The notes beneath the pieces were generated by a model that was not told the origin of the DNA, searched no databases, and saw nothing but the letters and a program-made list of their open reading frames with translations. Of a stretch of DNA of 64,000 bases, positions 1-11,386 are shown one piece after another. How positions within the stretch are numbered: position 1 is the stretch's first letter; the number at the start of each line of letters is the position of its first letter. The position numbers and the translations under genes were made by a program. This stretch comes from Tetrastigma voinierianum (Eukaryota; Streptophyta; Magnoliopsida; Vitales; Vitaceae), in assembly GCA_016808115.1 (NCBI GenBank), contig JAEQBH010002179.1, positions 1 through 64,000 on the forward strand, given 5' to 3'.

Positions 1-113
1 AGGTTCGTCTCATCATCCAAGATTTGGAACACTTCGTGTCTCGCAACCCAAACCTGGTGGTCAGAATTACACCATTCATCATTTTTTCAAAATATCAATT
101 TACGGGTTTTACA
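1..113 (-). mobile_element. 3' LTR fragment of Tekay-like element D (cut by window edge)
   Basis: On the minus strand the LTR begins at 113 with tgtaaaacccgtaaattg and runs off the left edge. The same stretch recurs in diverged form at about 32170-32288, the outer end of D's other LTR. Shared words include accattcatcat and a block around ccaggatctggaaca. Because D lies on the minus strand, this left copy is its 3' LTR and the right copy its 5' LTR. The two are separated by D's own pol/gag and by the 24-kb element B. Only the first ~113 bases of this LTR are visible. Confidence 0.75.
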
Positions 114-221
114 TCTTTCCTTGGTGAATTTCGGGCCTCTTCAAATTCACATAAAAGCATCCAAGTCGCATGCATAAGTAAGAAAATATTTAACAACCGG
201 CGACTAAAAATGTACCTTCAT
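114..221 (-). other. 3' untranslated tail of D with degraded polypurine tract, and left TSD of element B
   Basis: Read on the minus strand, the sequence just before the LTR is rich in purines (aaggaaagatg), as expected for a decayed polypurine tract. The last five bases, 217-221 (ttcat), are repeated at 24381-24385 and form the target-site duplication of Athila element B. Joining 221 to 24386 restores a stretch that parallels the matching tail of element C (tttgaggac-ggaggtac, 13600-13620). This supports a clean insertion. Confidence 0.7.
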
Positions 222-1463
222 TGATTACTACCCAAATAGTGTTGATTCACACCCTTAACACTCCATGTTTGAGCACTTTTGTGTAGTAATCAAATTTAAT
301 TGACCAAGTTGACATATTGGCTGACCTCGTAAGGCTACTAACTCACTTTTTCAGGCAAGTTTTTTTTAAGCCAAAAGCTATACATATCTCAAAGGGAATC
401 ATGCTCAAAGCATGAAGAGCACAATTGCAATTCGCAGCTTCAAAGCTGTAAGAAGGCAAAAGCAAGAACGACATACAACTCTAAATTCACATTCGCAACC
501 TCAAGTACCCTCAGGATACAAAATTTTGTAGGTCTCCAAATGTTCGCCACATTTGACTTGAGCTCTTTTGTGTTTTTCCCACTTTATCCCTATGTAATAG
601 TGTTTTTATTTTGTATCTTGGCCTGTATCAGTTAAGTGGCATAAAACACCCTAGAAGACTTTCAGATGCATGCATTTGATTTATTATTGAAGTAGTTCGG
701 GAAGCTTGTTTGAGAAGCTCCTGCTTTCTCATTTTCTCCTCATTTTCCTTTCTTTCTCACAAGCCAAATAGCCTCGAGGATGATTGCAGGATGAGGGCTA
801 AACCCTCCTCCCTAGCAAAGGCACCGCAAAGAACCCGTGGCAAAACCAAGGGGTTTTCAAGTTTAGCATGTATTCACCGTCATTAATGTTCTTCCAACTC
901 TTAGGTTTCAACCTCTTATTCAATTCGAATGGTTATATATTTGGTAAGCTTTAAGGCTCAAGTGCATAATCGAATGCTGATCTAGTGATTTTCGCAAGTA
1001 TCACTTATGTATTTATATTGGAAGGTGAGTCAATGAGACATATTTTTACTGTCTGCAGACATTAATGGGCAATGAATGCCATTTTTCAATGGTATTTAAT
1101 GAGGGTCGCCTATATTAAATGAAGAACCGATTCGAGATAACTAGGTTATCCTCCAATGTGAGAAAAGACCTCGAAAACCCTATTCTCGCCTAAGGAACCT
1201 AAGTCTAGTGACCGAGACTAAGGGACTTCTTTCCATAGTTAATCAGGATGGTTTTCGCTTGAACATCAAAACCAACTTTTATCACAACCCTAATATCCAA
1301 ATGAAATCACCGCTTTAAGCTCACCGTCGGCCTTTTCCCCATGAAGAAAACCTGATCTCGTGGATCCATCCTAAACCATCGCACTATAGCACCCACGCTA
1401 ATGCAGAAGTACGAGGTAATAGTTACAAATTTTGTCGATGAACACTCTATGTGCAACGAATCG
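222..1463 (+). repeat. 5' LTR of Athila element B
   Basis: It pairs with 23119-24380. It starts with TG (tgattactac). The end is degraded: it reads tcg where the other copy reads tca. Aligned segments include aatagtgttgatt, cccttaacac, gtgtagtaatc and cctatgtaatagtgttttattttg-like text near 590-615 and 23480-23510. The primer-binding region follows two bases later. Similar start (tgatta-tacc) and end show it is a relative of the LTR of element H. Confidence 0.9.
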
Positions 1464-1849
1464 AATAGCCGTCAAGTGGTTCCGGGATGGTGCCTTAGTG
1501 CAAATGACAATGATCAACACTCGTGATCCTCATCACAAGCTTTTAGAAAGTTTTTTTCTCATCATTCTTTCTAGCGCTTTACCGCTGGGCTTATTTAACT
1601 TACTTAATGTCATACTTTTTTTAGCTAACATTAACCCTTTTTGTAGAATTTTTTTTTTCTCTCTGGTGTTGTCCTGCTTTTCCTGTAGGAGTTTATGTTC
1701 TAGTGGGTTAGAAATTCAAAAGGCATATTAGTCAACGTTAGTATTCCACAATCACATTTTGAATTGAGCCCGAATTTAAACCAATGAAACTCCACCAAGA
1801 ACAATAGAGTCAAGATAGAAGTGAAAGGAACCCTAATGCATTTAGACCC
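1464..1849 (+). other. Leader region of element B, no gene seen
   Basis: This stretch lies between the primer-binding region and the first recognisable gag codons. It is T-rich (1540-1680) and holds only chance open frames. The matching leader of element H (42290-42690) has the same T-rich character. I see no intact upstream reading frame or clear regulatory motif here. Confidence 0.6.
1466..1490 (+). promoter_or_regulatory. Degraded primer-binding site of element B
   Basis: Directly after the 5' LTR the sequence reads tagccgtcaagtggttccgg. It aligns by position with the better preserved tggcgccgctcgtcgacgg after the LTR of element H (42266). Athila elements are known to use a primer site beginning TGGCGCCG. 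Several bases are changed here, so priming from this copy is doubtful. Confidence 0.6.
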
Positions 1850-3597
1850 ATGAGGGACCATATACATCCTCCTCGGATGAGTGCACCATCCTGCATAGTG
1901 CCTCCAACTGGGCAGATGGTCATTAGGCCTCACTTTGTGCCACTTCTTCCCATATTTCATGGAATGGAGAGTAAGAACCCCTATTCACATATAAGGGAGT
2001 TTGAAGAGGTCTCAACACATCGCAAAGGAAGATCGCACTTATTTAATGAGTATAAAGCTTTTTCTACATCAAGGATAAAGCAAAAATATGGCTCAACTCC
2101 CTGAAGGAGCATTCAAACTAGACTGATGCAAAGCAGTTGTAAATTTTTCCATCAGCTAACAAACAGCCTTGAAGAGGTTGATTTCCAACTTCAACCAATG
2201 AAATGAAAAATTCTATGCATGCTAAGAAAGATATAAGGGAAGAATCATATGCTTGCCCTCACTATGGGTTTGACATGGTCGTTGGTCAACTATTTTTATG
2301 ATGGAATTTCTCCCGCCATGAAGCAACCGCTAGAGACTATGGAGGAGGACGCTATGAGTAAAAATTCGCAGGAAGCTTTGATTTGAGTTATGTAGCCAAG
2401 CATCAAAAAGCTAGGATGAGCTTTAACCTAAGGGAGATGGAGAGAATGAGACCAATCCAATACAAGTGGGTGAGCACAAGATTCTCTTCCGAGGACATGG
2501 ACATGAAAGCCAAAGTTTCAACCTGGGGCTTATGTTGTAAGAACTAGAAATAAGAAACCGCATGACGTGTAAGGATCAGATTCCGTGCCAACAATATTTA
2601 TTTGTACCCATCGAGCATTTGGGAAAAATGTCAAACTATTCCAACAATGAGAAAAAGTTTAGTGGAGAAGAAAACGTCACATCACCCAGTTCATCAATGC
2701 ACCATATGGCAACACTTACTACCCTAGTCGAGAAATCACCCAAATCTCCTATAGTTACAAACCCACAAGATGCACCCCCTCGTCTGCATCACAAGATGCT
2801 TCAAATTCAGCCACTTCAACCACGCCAAACTCTGAACAAGCCATTCTAAACCTAAGCAGCGGTGGGTGATTTTCAGAGAAGACGACAAAGGAATGCAATG
2901 AAATCACAAAGAGTCGACACTAAGTTAATTTTTGAACAAGAAAATGACGGGTTCCAGAGTGAAATTGCCCAAAATTCGACAACCCGCATATTCCATCTCA
3001 CGTTTCACCAATCACTATTAAGTGCAAGAAAGGTAAATTTCCTCTCCCAACTGAGCAAAACCCTAGGAGTTCATGAAATAGCTACTCAAGAGAAACCGCT
3101 TCCTAAAATGGATGAAGTAAAAGTAAGATCACCTTGAGAAGTGGTAAAAGTTTGAAACAACCAATGCCTAAACCACTTGATGAAGCCAAAAAGAATGGCA
3201 AGATGAGGGTTTGCAGCTGGAAGAAAGCTGATCAAAGAAGATATGATAAAGCATGCCTTCACCATTTCTAAGCACTGAAGGCAAAAGGCAATGAACTCAA
3301 CTCGAGATTTTGAAGGCAAGCAGGCAGTGAGAAAGTCAAATAATCCTCTTTAGACATGATTAAGCAAGTTCCAACCTATGCCAAGTTTTTAAAAGACTTA
3401 TACATAGTGAAAAGAGAATTAAATATGAACAAAAAGACTTTCGACATAACGTAAGCCAACATCCAACAAGAAGACCCCAAAGTGAAATAAAAAGACCCAG
3501 GGTGTCCCACAATTTCAGTAAACATCGTAGGAACTTGTGTGGAGAAGGCATTATTAGATTTGGGAGCCATTATCAACTTGTTACCTTACTCAGTTTA
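1850..3597 (+). pseudogene. Athila gag and N-terminal protease of B (broken)
   Basis: The frame opens with MRDHIHPPRMSAPSC and continues to HGMESKNPYSHIREFEEV, the start of the Athila gag core. The rest of the gag core is in shifted frames to about 2440 (for example CPHYGF and ATMEEDAM-like stretches). A linker follows, containing KGKFPLPTEQNPRS and then ITLRSGK near 3030-3150, typical of the Athila gag-protease junction. From 3340 the protease upstream segment (QVPTYAKFLKDLY) appears, then the active-site strip LLDLGAIINLLPYSVY at about 3545-3597. Coding stops at 3597 because element C is inserted there; it resumes at 16264. Many stops and frameshifts. Gag is the capsid protein that packages element RNA; the aspartic protease would process the polyprotein. 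Confidence 0.85.
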
Positions 3598-5459
3598 TGT
3601 GAGGACTCGGGTAAAGTGTAACGATAAATTACCGTTACAATACAGGATGCAAGCCTGAGAATTTTTCTAAATCTCAAATAACAACACAGACCACACCATT
3701 GAGTTCGTCTCGTGAAATCTAGTTGCACAATCGAATTACATCGAATTCTAGGAAAGTCTAAATTTCACGTGCTTCGAGGAAAAGTGGATGAATGACACAG
3801 CAACACATGGCAAGAGGACATGTGCCATGTTGCACCAAACAAGTGAACACTTGGCACATGGAAATCCAAGTGTCATCATGCATGAAATGAGTGGCGAAAT
3901 AAGTGGCATGTGAAACACATAGCCTGGTGATTTCCATGTGTCAAGTTGGATTAAGAAAGGTGTCCTACACCTAGACCAAAAGGAGTTCGGTGGGCGAAGA
4001 ATGAGGAAGGGGAGAGAAAATATAGAAAGAAGAGAAAGAAAAAAGAAACAAAAAGGGAGAGAAAATGAGGTCCAACATCAGCATCACTCAAGACGAACAA
4101 GCAAGAGGTCTGACGGGTCGTAGAAGTGAGCTGAATTCACCCAAGGCAGGGGCTCTCTCATTCTTCTAATTAGTCCTCATTTGCGTCATCTGATGGCCAG
4201 AGGTGTAGCCCCAATAAATACAGTGGAGAATAGTTGTGATCAAATTGTTGGTGAATTACGGACCAATTTCTATGTCTTTTATGTTCTCATAAATGAAGCT
4301 CCCAAAGGTGGGTACTCATGGAAAATACTACTTGAGTATGGTGATTTTCAGAGGTCAAGCATGGCACGGACACACAGTAGGAACTATGTGTATTGTCTGG
4401 GTCCCAACAAGAAGATCTGGGGCTATGTGTTGTCGCTTGATTGAATGACATGCAAGTGTGTGAAAATCATGGATATATGCTAAATTGATGTATTTACATG
4501 GGTTATTATGGATGTAAATTTTATGTTGTAGATATGATTATTCATAGATTCATATAAATGTTTCATGTAGCTCTCTTAATATAGTGCATGTAACATGAAA
4601 GAATATGCAATGGCATTCTCAGACGTATATGCACCCGAGCATCACGTGAGAATTGGGTATGAGTGCATGGCATGAAAGAACATTGTGGTTGGTGTTTAAT
4701 AGGTTTTGAAAAGGGATTTAGCTTAGATCGCATCGCTCTCAGCTCATGTGCCTGCAGTAAGTGAAAAGAGATACACCCTCAGTGAAAGGTCCGTATTCTG
4801 GTCAAACACATGCGCCCGTACGCAGGAAAGTGTCGGAAGGTGTAATGACGCTATAAAAGGAACCCTGAAAGCACATTACCCACAAAAGACACATGGCTTT
4901 TGAATAAAGCGATTTTTTCGGAGACAGTCCAAGGAATTGAAATATAAACAAAAAATCTTTTGTTTGAAATGAAGGTTTTCCTACATGACGTAGCATGTGA
5001 GGGAGTCAGTGAGGCTTCCTGGACATTGGCATTACATAAGAGCATATCTGCTATATAAATGCATATTTTTCACTCATGTGGTGCTGATAAGGTAATGGCA
5101 GGAAGGTATGTGCACTTAGCGGAGAGTACTTTTGGAGAATTTCTATTTATCATCAAGTAACCTGTCAAAAATCATTTCAAAAAGTTAGATGTCCACTAAG
5201 AGGAACTCGTCCGAGACCTTAGTAGAAGAAGGCCGATCCCAGCTTATTTTTTGTATTCTCAGAATTGTGATATGGATCTAATTCTCATTTATGTGAAAAG
5301 GAAGAGTTGTAATCAAAATCATTACCAAATCAGTTTATAAAGTTTAAATGTTTTCCTCATTCTTATGCCATGACAGCAAGAGGTCATGTGTTAATTTTAT
5401 GTTGTTTCGGTATATCGGAGGTGTAGGATGGGCTAGAAAGGTCATTGGCAGTTCAGAGT

Positions 5460-6110
5460 TTTAGGTCACAGCAGAATTCCTTAAATGTGGACAGAGTTTC
5501 TGGTCCTATGTCACAACAGGGGTTATCTGTGTCGCGACATGGTCTCGTCGGCAGTTAAATGCTAGGTCGCTGACATAAAATTTCTACAGGTGTAGTGACA
5601 GTGTTTTGTTTCTCTCTCGTGATAATGTCGAGACAACCACGACGAGAGGTCAAGTGTCGGTGACCCTTCTCAAGGCAATAAGTTCGATTGTGATTTACTT
5701 CGTGACTATGTTACGACAGAAAGTATTTTCTCGCTTGGTGACCAAGCTCGGGGCAAAGGCTAAGAGAGTTTACATCGCAATAGAGAATTTGATGTTGCAG
5801 GACGCAGTTGCTTGAAATTGTAGCCCCGACAAAGCATACTTTAACATGCTATGCACAGAAGTTCCAGACATGAAGTCTTCCATGTCGTGAAGACATAAGG
5901 TTCATAATGTCGTGGATATGAGGAAAGGCACTCAGAGCCGCAACCAAAGCAGCGCGCATGACGTAGATACACTTTGTCGCGAGTATAGTGGAATTACTGC
6001 ATACGTGACAAAGACAGTTATGATCGCAACAGACTAGGCCTGGCAGACACTAAGGCTGGCGATCAAGCCTCGGCACGCACGATAGAGGTATTCACGCGAC
6101 AGAAATCTCT
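5460..6110 (+). repeat. Array of TGTCGCGACA-type palindromic words in LTR of C
   Basis: One exact tgtcgcgaca lies at 5530-5539. Around it are many one- or two-base variants such as tcgtgac, tgtcgagaca, gtcgtgaag and ggtcgctgac, spaced roughly 20-60 bases apart. The 3' LTR copy (15590-16110) carries its own variants: tgttgcgaca, tgtcgcggca, tgtcgtgaca. Many variants differ from the palindrome at a CpG, as expected from decay of methylated cytosine. The array sits upstream of the TATA-like sequence. Confidence 0.7.
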
Positions 6111-6122
6111 ATCTCAAATGCA

Positions 6123-6136
6123 TTTTATATAAAGGG
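6123..6136 (+). promoter_or_regulatory. TATA-like promoter element in 5' LTR of C
   Basis: The sequence ttttatataaaggg lies close to the LTR end and just downstream of the CpG word array. It is the only strong TATA match in the distal LTR. The 3' LTR has lost it (about 16200-16215). A promoter role is inferred from position only. Confidence 0.4.
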
Positions 6137-6173
6137 TTAAAAAAGACCCCCTGTGGATTGAAGGCCACAAAGA

Positions 6174-6190
6174 TGGTATCAAAGCCTAGG
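6174..6190 (+). promoter_or_regulatory. Primer-binding site of element C (initiator Met tRNA type)
   Basis: The sequence tggtatcaaagcctagg differs at one base from the well-known plant retrotransposon primer site TGGTATCAGAGC, complementary to the 3' end of initiator methionine tRNA. It lies four bases after the inferred LTR end, as expected. Confidence 0.85.
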
Positions 6191-6369
6191 CTTATAAATA
6201 GAGTCAGATGTCAGACATACAACAGATAGCCTGCTCCGGGAATTAGGCATACAATTACCTAGACTCACAAAAATGCCAGGACTACATGTATCATTATGCA
6301 TAGCCATGAATTGGCTATGTGTTATACACTCACATGATATGTCGGGATTGTGGAGCTGATCTCCAGACT
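6191..6369 (+). other. Collapsed leader of C; gag is missing
   Basis: Only about 180 bases separate the primer site from recognisable protease text. A complete element of this type has a leader and more than 1 kb of gag in this interval. I see no gag core or zinc knuckle. The simplest reading is an internal deletion that removed gag and the start of the protease. Confidence 0.65.
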
Positions 6370-7800
6370 TACCGTGGACTCGAGGGTCACAAGATATGTC
6401 GACTTTGATGTCAATATTCTTCAGACTAAGTCATCATCATCGTCACGGCACACGTATCGCCATCGATCAGGGATCAGAGAGGATTATCGCCACACACACA
6501 AATGGTACTGGGTTACTTTTCAGGATAAACATGATGCTTCGCCTCGTGTTATAAAATACCCAGTGGAGACGGCAAATGATGGCCACTAGCAAGCTCCAAT
6601 TCTAAAGGACGAGGCAAGACAGAGTCACCACTCGAGTAGTTTGTGTATATGAGGATGTTTTTCTGATGAGATCCACTGGATTTCACATGAGGTGTATACT
6701 CACGATCAGTTACACCCCGGTGCACGCCCATTTCATAACTCACATGATGGGCGCCATTTGAGTCATAGTAGAACCTCAAGGTCGACACAAGAATTAGTTG
6801 ACAAGGTTTTATTAGACCGAAAGACTTCACCTCGGGAGCTCCGATTCATTTGCTAAGAAATTATAAGACCCTGGATTGTAATGATTAATGACAAATACAA
6901 CAGGTTACGATCAAGAATCAATATCCCTTATCGAGGATTGATGATTTATTTGATCAATTGAGAGGGGCACAGATCTACTCTAAGATAGATCTCTGTACCG
7001 GTTATCATCAGTTGAGAATTAAGGAAGCTGATATCCCTAAGACGACGTTTAGAACGCGGTATGGGCATTTCGAGTTCACGTGATGTCAAGCATGAGGATC
7101 ATTCGAGAGTCAAGCCTCGTTAAGTTTTGAGAGACCACGCTGTATGCCAAGTTCATCAAATGTGAATTTCGCTTACCGAGATTTAAGTTCTCGTGACACG
7201 TCGTGCTCTGGCTTCAAAATAATGGGACTCGAGAAGGTTGAGCCTGCTATGAGTTGGGAGAGGTCGGTTAGTCTTTCGAGATACGCACTTCGATCAAGGT
7301 GGTACTACAAGAGGTTCATCGAGATTTCTCCTGCCAGCAACACTTGTGACAAGGTCAATTCGAAAGGAGGTTAAGCTTTAATGGCATGACCAGCGAGAGG
7401 GCACATTCCAAGAGTTCAAAAGGAGGCTCACTTTAGCTTCGATTCTAACAGTCCCGGAATGGGGACAGAGGTACACAGTGTATTATGATGCCTCTAAGGA
7501 CGGACTGGGATATGTCTTGACAGCTAAAGAATCATGAGCAGAATTACCCTACGCACGACATGGAGTTGGCGACCATAGTCTTTACCTTAAAGATTTGGCG
7601 CCCTTATACGTATGTGCTTGATTTGAAGTGTTTTGAGACCATAGAGTGCAGTAGTATTTTTCACACAGCATTGACCTCCAGCATGAGGCAACGCAAATGG
7701 ATGAAGAAGTATTTGGAGGATTATGAATTCACCTTGCATTACCATCTGGAAAGGAAAATGTGAGGTGGCTAATGCGCTCAGTTGGGAAGTCGTGGAGAGT
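6370..7800 (+). pseudogene. Protease, reverse transcriptase and RNase H remnants of element C
   Basis: The sequence opens with decayed protease text (RVTRYVDFDVNIL, later WVTFQDKHDASPR) that parallels the protease of element D. The RT N-terminal segment follows at about 6640-7080, including YPLSRIDDLFDQLRGAQ and YSKIDLCTGYHQLRI-KEAD. After FEFT (about 7080) the text jumps to EDHSRVK and LYAKFIKCEF, so about 60 residues including the catalytic F/YVDD strip are deleted. The RNase H tether (LTLASILTVPEWGQRY, VYYDASKDGLGYVL) spans 7430-7530 and RNase H continues to RQRKWMKKYLEDYEFTLHYH at about 7690-7750. Stops and frameshifts are frequent. The protein would have copied element RNA into DNA; this copy cannot. 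Confidence 0.85.
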
Positions 7801-8109
7801 ACTAGCTAGTGTAGTTTCTCGAGAATGTTAGATGCTTGGATTATGGGACAATTTGGACTATAGTGTGTCCGGGCTTATTTTGGGGGTTTAGTGGCTATGC
7901 CTTCCCTGCGGCTTGGAGGTGGTTAGTCCCGGTGGGATGCGGGGAGGTGAAACAAGTAGGGACCCAGGGGAATGCAGACGGGTTCCCCAGTGATGAAGGT
8001 TGGGTCATTCATGCAGATGGTAGTCTTCGGTATAGGGGACGAGTCGTGGTTCCCCAATTGACGGTCACGAGAATATGAGATCCTCCCCGGGGAGTTCCAT
8101 TTGCTCTCG
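7801..8109 (+). other. RNase H to integrase linker of C, no clear domain
   Basis: This interval joins the RNase H remnant to the integrase zinc finger. Text such as WVIHADGSLRYRGRVVVP (about 8000-8060) and FHLLSFS-like codons fit the linker of Tekay-type pol, but no catalytic domain is expected here. Frames are broken. Confidence 0.5.
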
Positions 8110-8742
8110 TTTTCTAGCGATTACATGCAGATTGGAGCAGATGTACCAAGATCTTTGTCGCGATATTGCGTAGTGGGATGAAGAAGAGCACGTTGGGGAC
8201 TTTGTCACGATAATGCCTCACGTGTGTCAGCGCGTGAAGCGCGACCATCGCAGGCCCGGCCAGAACTACTCCCGACCATTGGAGATAGGCGAGTGGAAGT
8301 GGGAGCCGCGTCATGATGGACTTTGTGACCCGCCATGGACATCGCGGAGGCATGATGCGGTGTGAATTTGATAGTGGACCGGCTCGCTGGGGGTTGGCGA
8401 ATTTCTAGCGGTGCGGATGACCGCTGCCCCGAATTTTGCAAGTTTTACATATGAGATGTGTCAGGTTACATGGGTACGGTATCCACATAATATCGGACGG
8501 GGGAGTCCCGGTGCGACACTTTTTGGAAAGTTTCCGGAGGCCGTAGGGGACCACGGTGAGCAATGAGCACTCCGTTTCGTCGCAGACGAGATGGCCGGTC
8601 GGGAGGGAGAGGACCATAGGGTTTTAGAGGGACATCTTTGCGAGCATGAGTCCTGGATCTTAAGGGTAGGCGGAAGAGGATTTTGCCCTTAGTGGAATTA
8701 CTTCCTGGCTTACGATTGCTCCGGGCGGTATACAGGTGACGT
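8110..8742 (+). pseudogene. Integrase of element C, N-terminal and core part (interrupted by E)
   Basis: The zinc-binding segment is seen as MYQDLCRD and VKREHRRPG (8125-8260), followed by PLEIGEWKWEP (8275-8305). Core text is scattered over frames: WVIVDRLA near 8370, EFCKFYI near 8430, GKFPEAVGDHG near 8525-8560 and a decayed VLEGHL-CEHESWILR near 8620-8660. The frame reaches about 8737 and is then broken by solo LTR E. It resumes at 11387 with ALYGRQCRSPICW. The intact family enzyme inserts element DNA into the genome using an Asp-Asp-Glu site; these residues are not all in one frame here. Confidence 0.75.
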
Positions 8743-9574
8743 TAATAACGCCAATATACAGAATTTTATAATAAAAATTATTATATATTAAATTATAAAT
8801 TGTATCTTGGGTATTCCAGAAGTGAAATGAATATTGAATAAATGATTATATGGCTAAAAGCCAAAGGCAAATATTATATGCTAAATGAAAATTGATTGAA
8901 CCCGTAAATTTACCCAAGTGAGAAATGGAAAAAAAATATGTAATTTGTAAAATGAGGACCTAAGGGTCAAATGATAGCTTAAATGCTAATGTGAAATAAA
9001 TGATAATGTGAAATAAATGATAGATGATAAGGAAAGTGAAATAAAGAGTTAGAATGCCAAAAAATATGGAAATTTGGATTATTGGTGTGAAACGAGGCAC
9101 TATGAAGAATAGAGGCTTAAGACGAAAGGAGAAAATGAGAAATGAGAAATGGGTGTGTGAGCGAACATGGCCTTACATACCAAAGAGATTTACAAGACCA
9201 AACTTGGTCTTAGATGCTCATTAATGAAAGGCAAATCACGTTTTTTGGGAGAGAGAGAGAGAGGAGAAAGGGGAGAAAGCTAGGGTTGCAAGAATGGTAT
9301 TTTGGTTGGGTTTGCTTCCATTTTCTTTCCCTCTAAGGGATCAAGCAACCTCGAGGAGGCTTTAAAGAGATAGGTAAGAAAAAATCAAACCTAACTTCCT
9401 CTTTATGATCTTGATTTTGGGGAAAAGCCTAACTTAGAAAATGGTTTTCATTGATTCTAAAAACCACCTTTGGAGTTGTTTGGGTGGATGTGGTGGATTT
9501 TGATGTATGGGGTGAATTGGAGAAGGTTTATTGAAGAAGGTGAAAATGCCAAAACCGCATTTTTACGGGCAAAA

Positions 9575-9845
9575 TTAGTATTGGTACGGTACCAAGAGAA
9601 GTGGTACGGTACCCATCATGCAGTAGACAGTGGTACCCGGTACCGCACCAGCGTCTGATGCCGTTGACGTTGAGGCGGCTGCGACGTAGATGCGGGTCAG
9701 TGTACCGGTACCAGCGCTTCACCGCAACCTTAAATTGGCATATTTTTGCAGATTAAGTCCCATATTCATACGATTGTTTAGGGACCTAGAAAGCGCAATG
9801 GGGGGTTCAAATAAGAATGAGACTAAGTGAAAAACGTACCGTACC
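9575..9845 (+). repeat. Array of GGTACC / GTACCGGTAC words in solo LTR E
   Basis: The words ggtacggtacc (twice, near 9584 and 9602), ggtacccggtacc (about 9633) and gtaccggtacc (about 9702) recur within 130 bases, with cgtaccgtaccc again at about 9835. All are near-palindromes built on ggtacc and contain CpG. They sit within the LTR and have no coding explanation. Confidence 0.7.
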
Positions 9846-10043
9846 CGCTTCGCCTCGGCGATATTCGTTTAGTATGATTATTTACCTATGTAACTCTTAG
9901 AGTGAAGAATTTGTATTTGACCCCCCAGGTGCGGGTGAGACAACAGCGGCCCCTAGGGTGGTATCGAAGAAGGGATGATCGATAATTGGTTTGTTCTCTA
10001 ACTCTATTCTTATTTCAAGTATTTTGGTAGTTTTACCAAGTAA

Positions 10044-10136
10044 ATATGAAATGAGTACATGAATGAGTATATGAAATGAGTACGTGAATGAGTATATGAA
10101 ATAAGTACATGAATGAGTATATGAAATGAGTACATA
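10044..10136 (+). repeat. 25-bp tandem repeat, 3.7 copies, in solo LTR E
   Basis: Units start at 10044, 10069, 10094 and 10119. The unit combines atatgaaatgag with tacatgaatgagt. Copies differ at single bases (tacgtg for tacatg, aaataag for aaatgag). The repeat creates chance open frames on the minus strand rich in HSFIYSF-type residues; these are not genes. Confidence 0.9.
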
Positions 10137-10336
10137 GATTGTGTATATCTTTGAAAAGATAATACGAAAGTGAATATGGAATTGAAATTTGATAATTGAA
10201 AATCGAATGAATGTGAATGATAAATCGAATTGTAAACGAATCGGTCAATTCCTGACATCTTGAGGTCGATATCTTAAGATATGAACCACGGCCGGATGCA
10301 CCAATCGGCATACATCCGCGAAGGCACCCGAAATTG

Positions 10337-10470
10337 TCCAATGTCCGCGGCGGGATACCAATCGGCATCCGTCATGATAGGCGTATGGCATTGAAGAAAT
10401 GTCCGCAGCGGGATACTGCACCAATCGGCATCCGTCATGATGGCGTATGGCATTTAAGTGATAGCGTGTC
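10337..10470 (+). repeat. About 62-bp tandem duplication in solo LTR E
   Basis: The block gtccgcggcgggatac, caatcggcatccgtcatgat and gcgtatggcatt occurs twice in succession, at about 10341-10400 and 10401-10462. A diverged partial precedes it at about 10290-10330 (ggatgcaccaatcggcatac). A further degenerate piece (aagcggcatgtcgctgatgg) follows near 10480. Confidence 0.8.
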
Positions 10471-11386
10471 GAGGTGCACGAAGCGGCATGTCGCTGATGG
10501 GAGACAAATTGTTAAATGTGTGAGCACATTACGAATGATATGGGGGCGGGATTCATCAAGCGAATCCGTCGTGTGATTTGAATAGTCAAAAAGTGAAATA
10601 ACAACATTGGCAGCGAGTATAAGTGGAGTTCTTTATGTATATGCTTAAATCTACGTAAATTGAATTGTGAATTGAATTGATGTATTGAAATTGCATGTTG
10701 TGATACTTGATAAATGAAGATTGTAAAATGAAAGAAAAAGCATGCAAATTGAATAACATGAGTATATGTTGATATAATAGGCATGGTTGAATGTTAAATT
10801 CATGCCAAGTTAAGTGAATATTGAGAAATAGAGCGGCTATAGAACCACTAGCATGAAAATGCTTAGCGTATAGTTACATCTATCTGCTTGAGTTTCAAGT
10901 AGGCAGGAAAGGAACAAGATCATGAAGACGAGTCATAGAGCAAGTTGCGGCGTATAAGTCTATACCCCGCCATATGTATATAATTTCCTTTTTGAACATG
11001 TATGACGTATTTTGTGAACAAATAATTCGAACTCCAAAGAAATGTTTTGTTTGTATATCATTTTGAAAGGGCGTAGAATGCTTTCTTTGTGATGCATTTT
11101 ATGAAATGTAAATGTTTGTGGAGCCTACCATTTCAAAATGCTTCCCCTCAAATCGAAAACCTAAAAATAACTTATAAAGAAAATGTTTTGATAAGATAAT
11201 TGAAAAGCATCGAATGCGGGCTACAGTTCGGATGCGCCCCCTTGGTCGGCCAGGGATTAGAATCACGACACACTTTTGAAAAAGAAAATGAAATAAAATG
11301 TAAATAAAAAAAATAATTAAACGAGCGTCCTCGGGTTTCGGTTCGGACTCGCCATTTGGATCGAACCGGGCTTGAGGGTCGCTACA

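Larger units (their letters stand above)
3598..6169 (+). repeat. 5' LTR of element C
   Basis: About 2.57 kb, paired with 13718-16263. Shared blocks include ctgcaagcctgagaattt, a purine-rich block (4010-4070 and 14055-14120), gttgcatgtagctctc-like text (4557 and 14639) and acaaaagacacatggctt (4881 and 14975). The last third, about 5460-6110, is a chain of words around tgtcgcgacat. A TATA-like ttttatataaaggg lies at 6123-6136, about 35 bases before the LTR end at cca-ca. The LTR end is placed by the primer site that follows. Confidence 0.88.
8743..11386 (+). mobile_element. Solo LTR E inserted in integrase of C
   Basis: This 2.6-kb stretch has no coding text and interrupts integrase codons that resume just after it. 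It ends gagggtcgctaca, very like the end of solo LTR F (ggggcgctaca). It begins taataacgcc followed by gaattttataat, a decayed form of the usual TGTAACGCCC start. The flanking 5-mers are gacgt (8738-8742) and gacgc (11387-11391), a one-base mismatch that fits a decayed TSD. The size matches the LTRs of C. It contains two tandem repeat blocks and an array of ggtacc words. Solo LTRs arise by recombination between the two LTRs of one element. Confidence 0.75.

Noticed and set aside
10010..10368. Minus-strand frames rich in HSFIYSFMY repeats
   Set aside because: Explained by the 25-bp tandem repeat in solo LTR E; no start context or homology.
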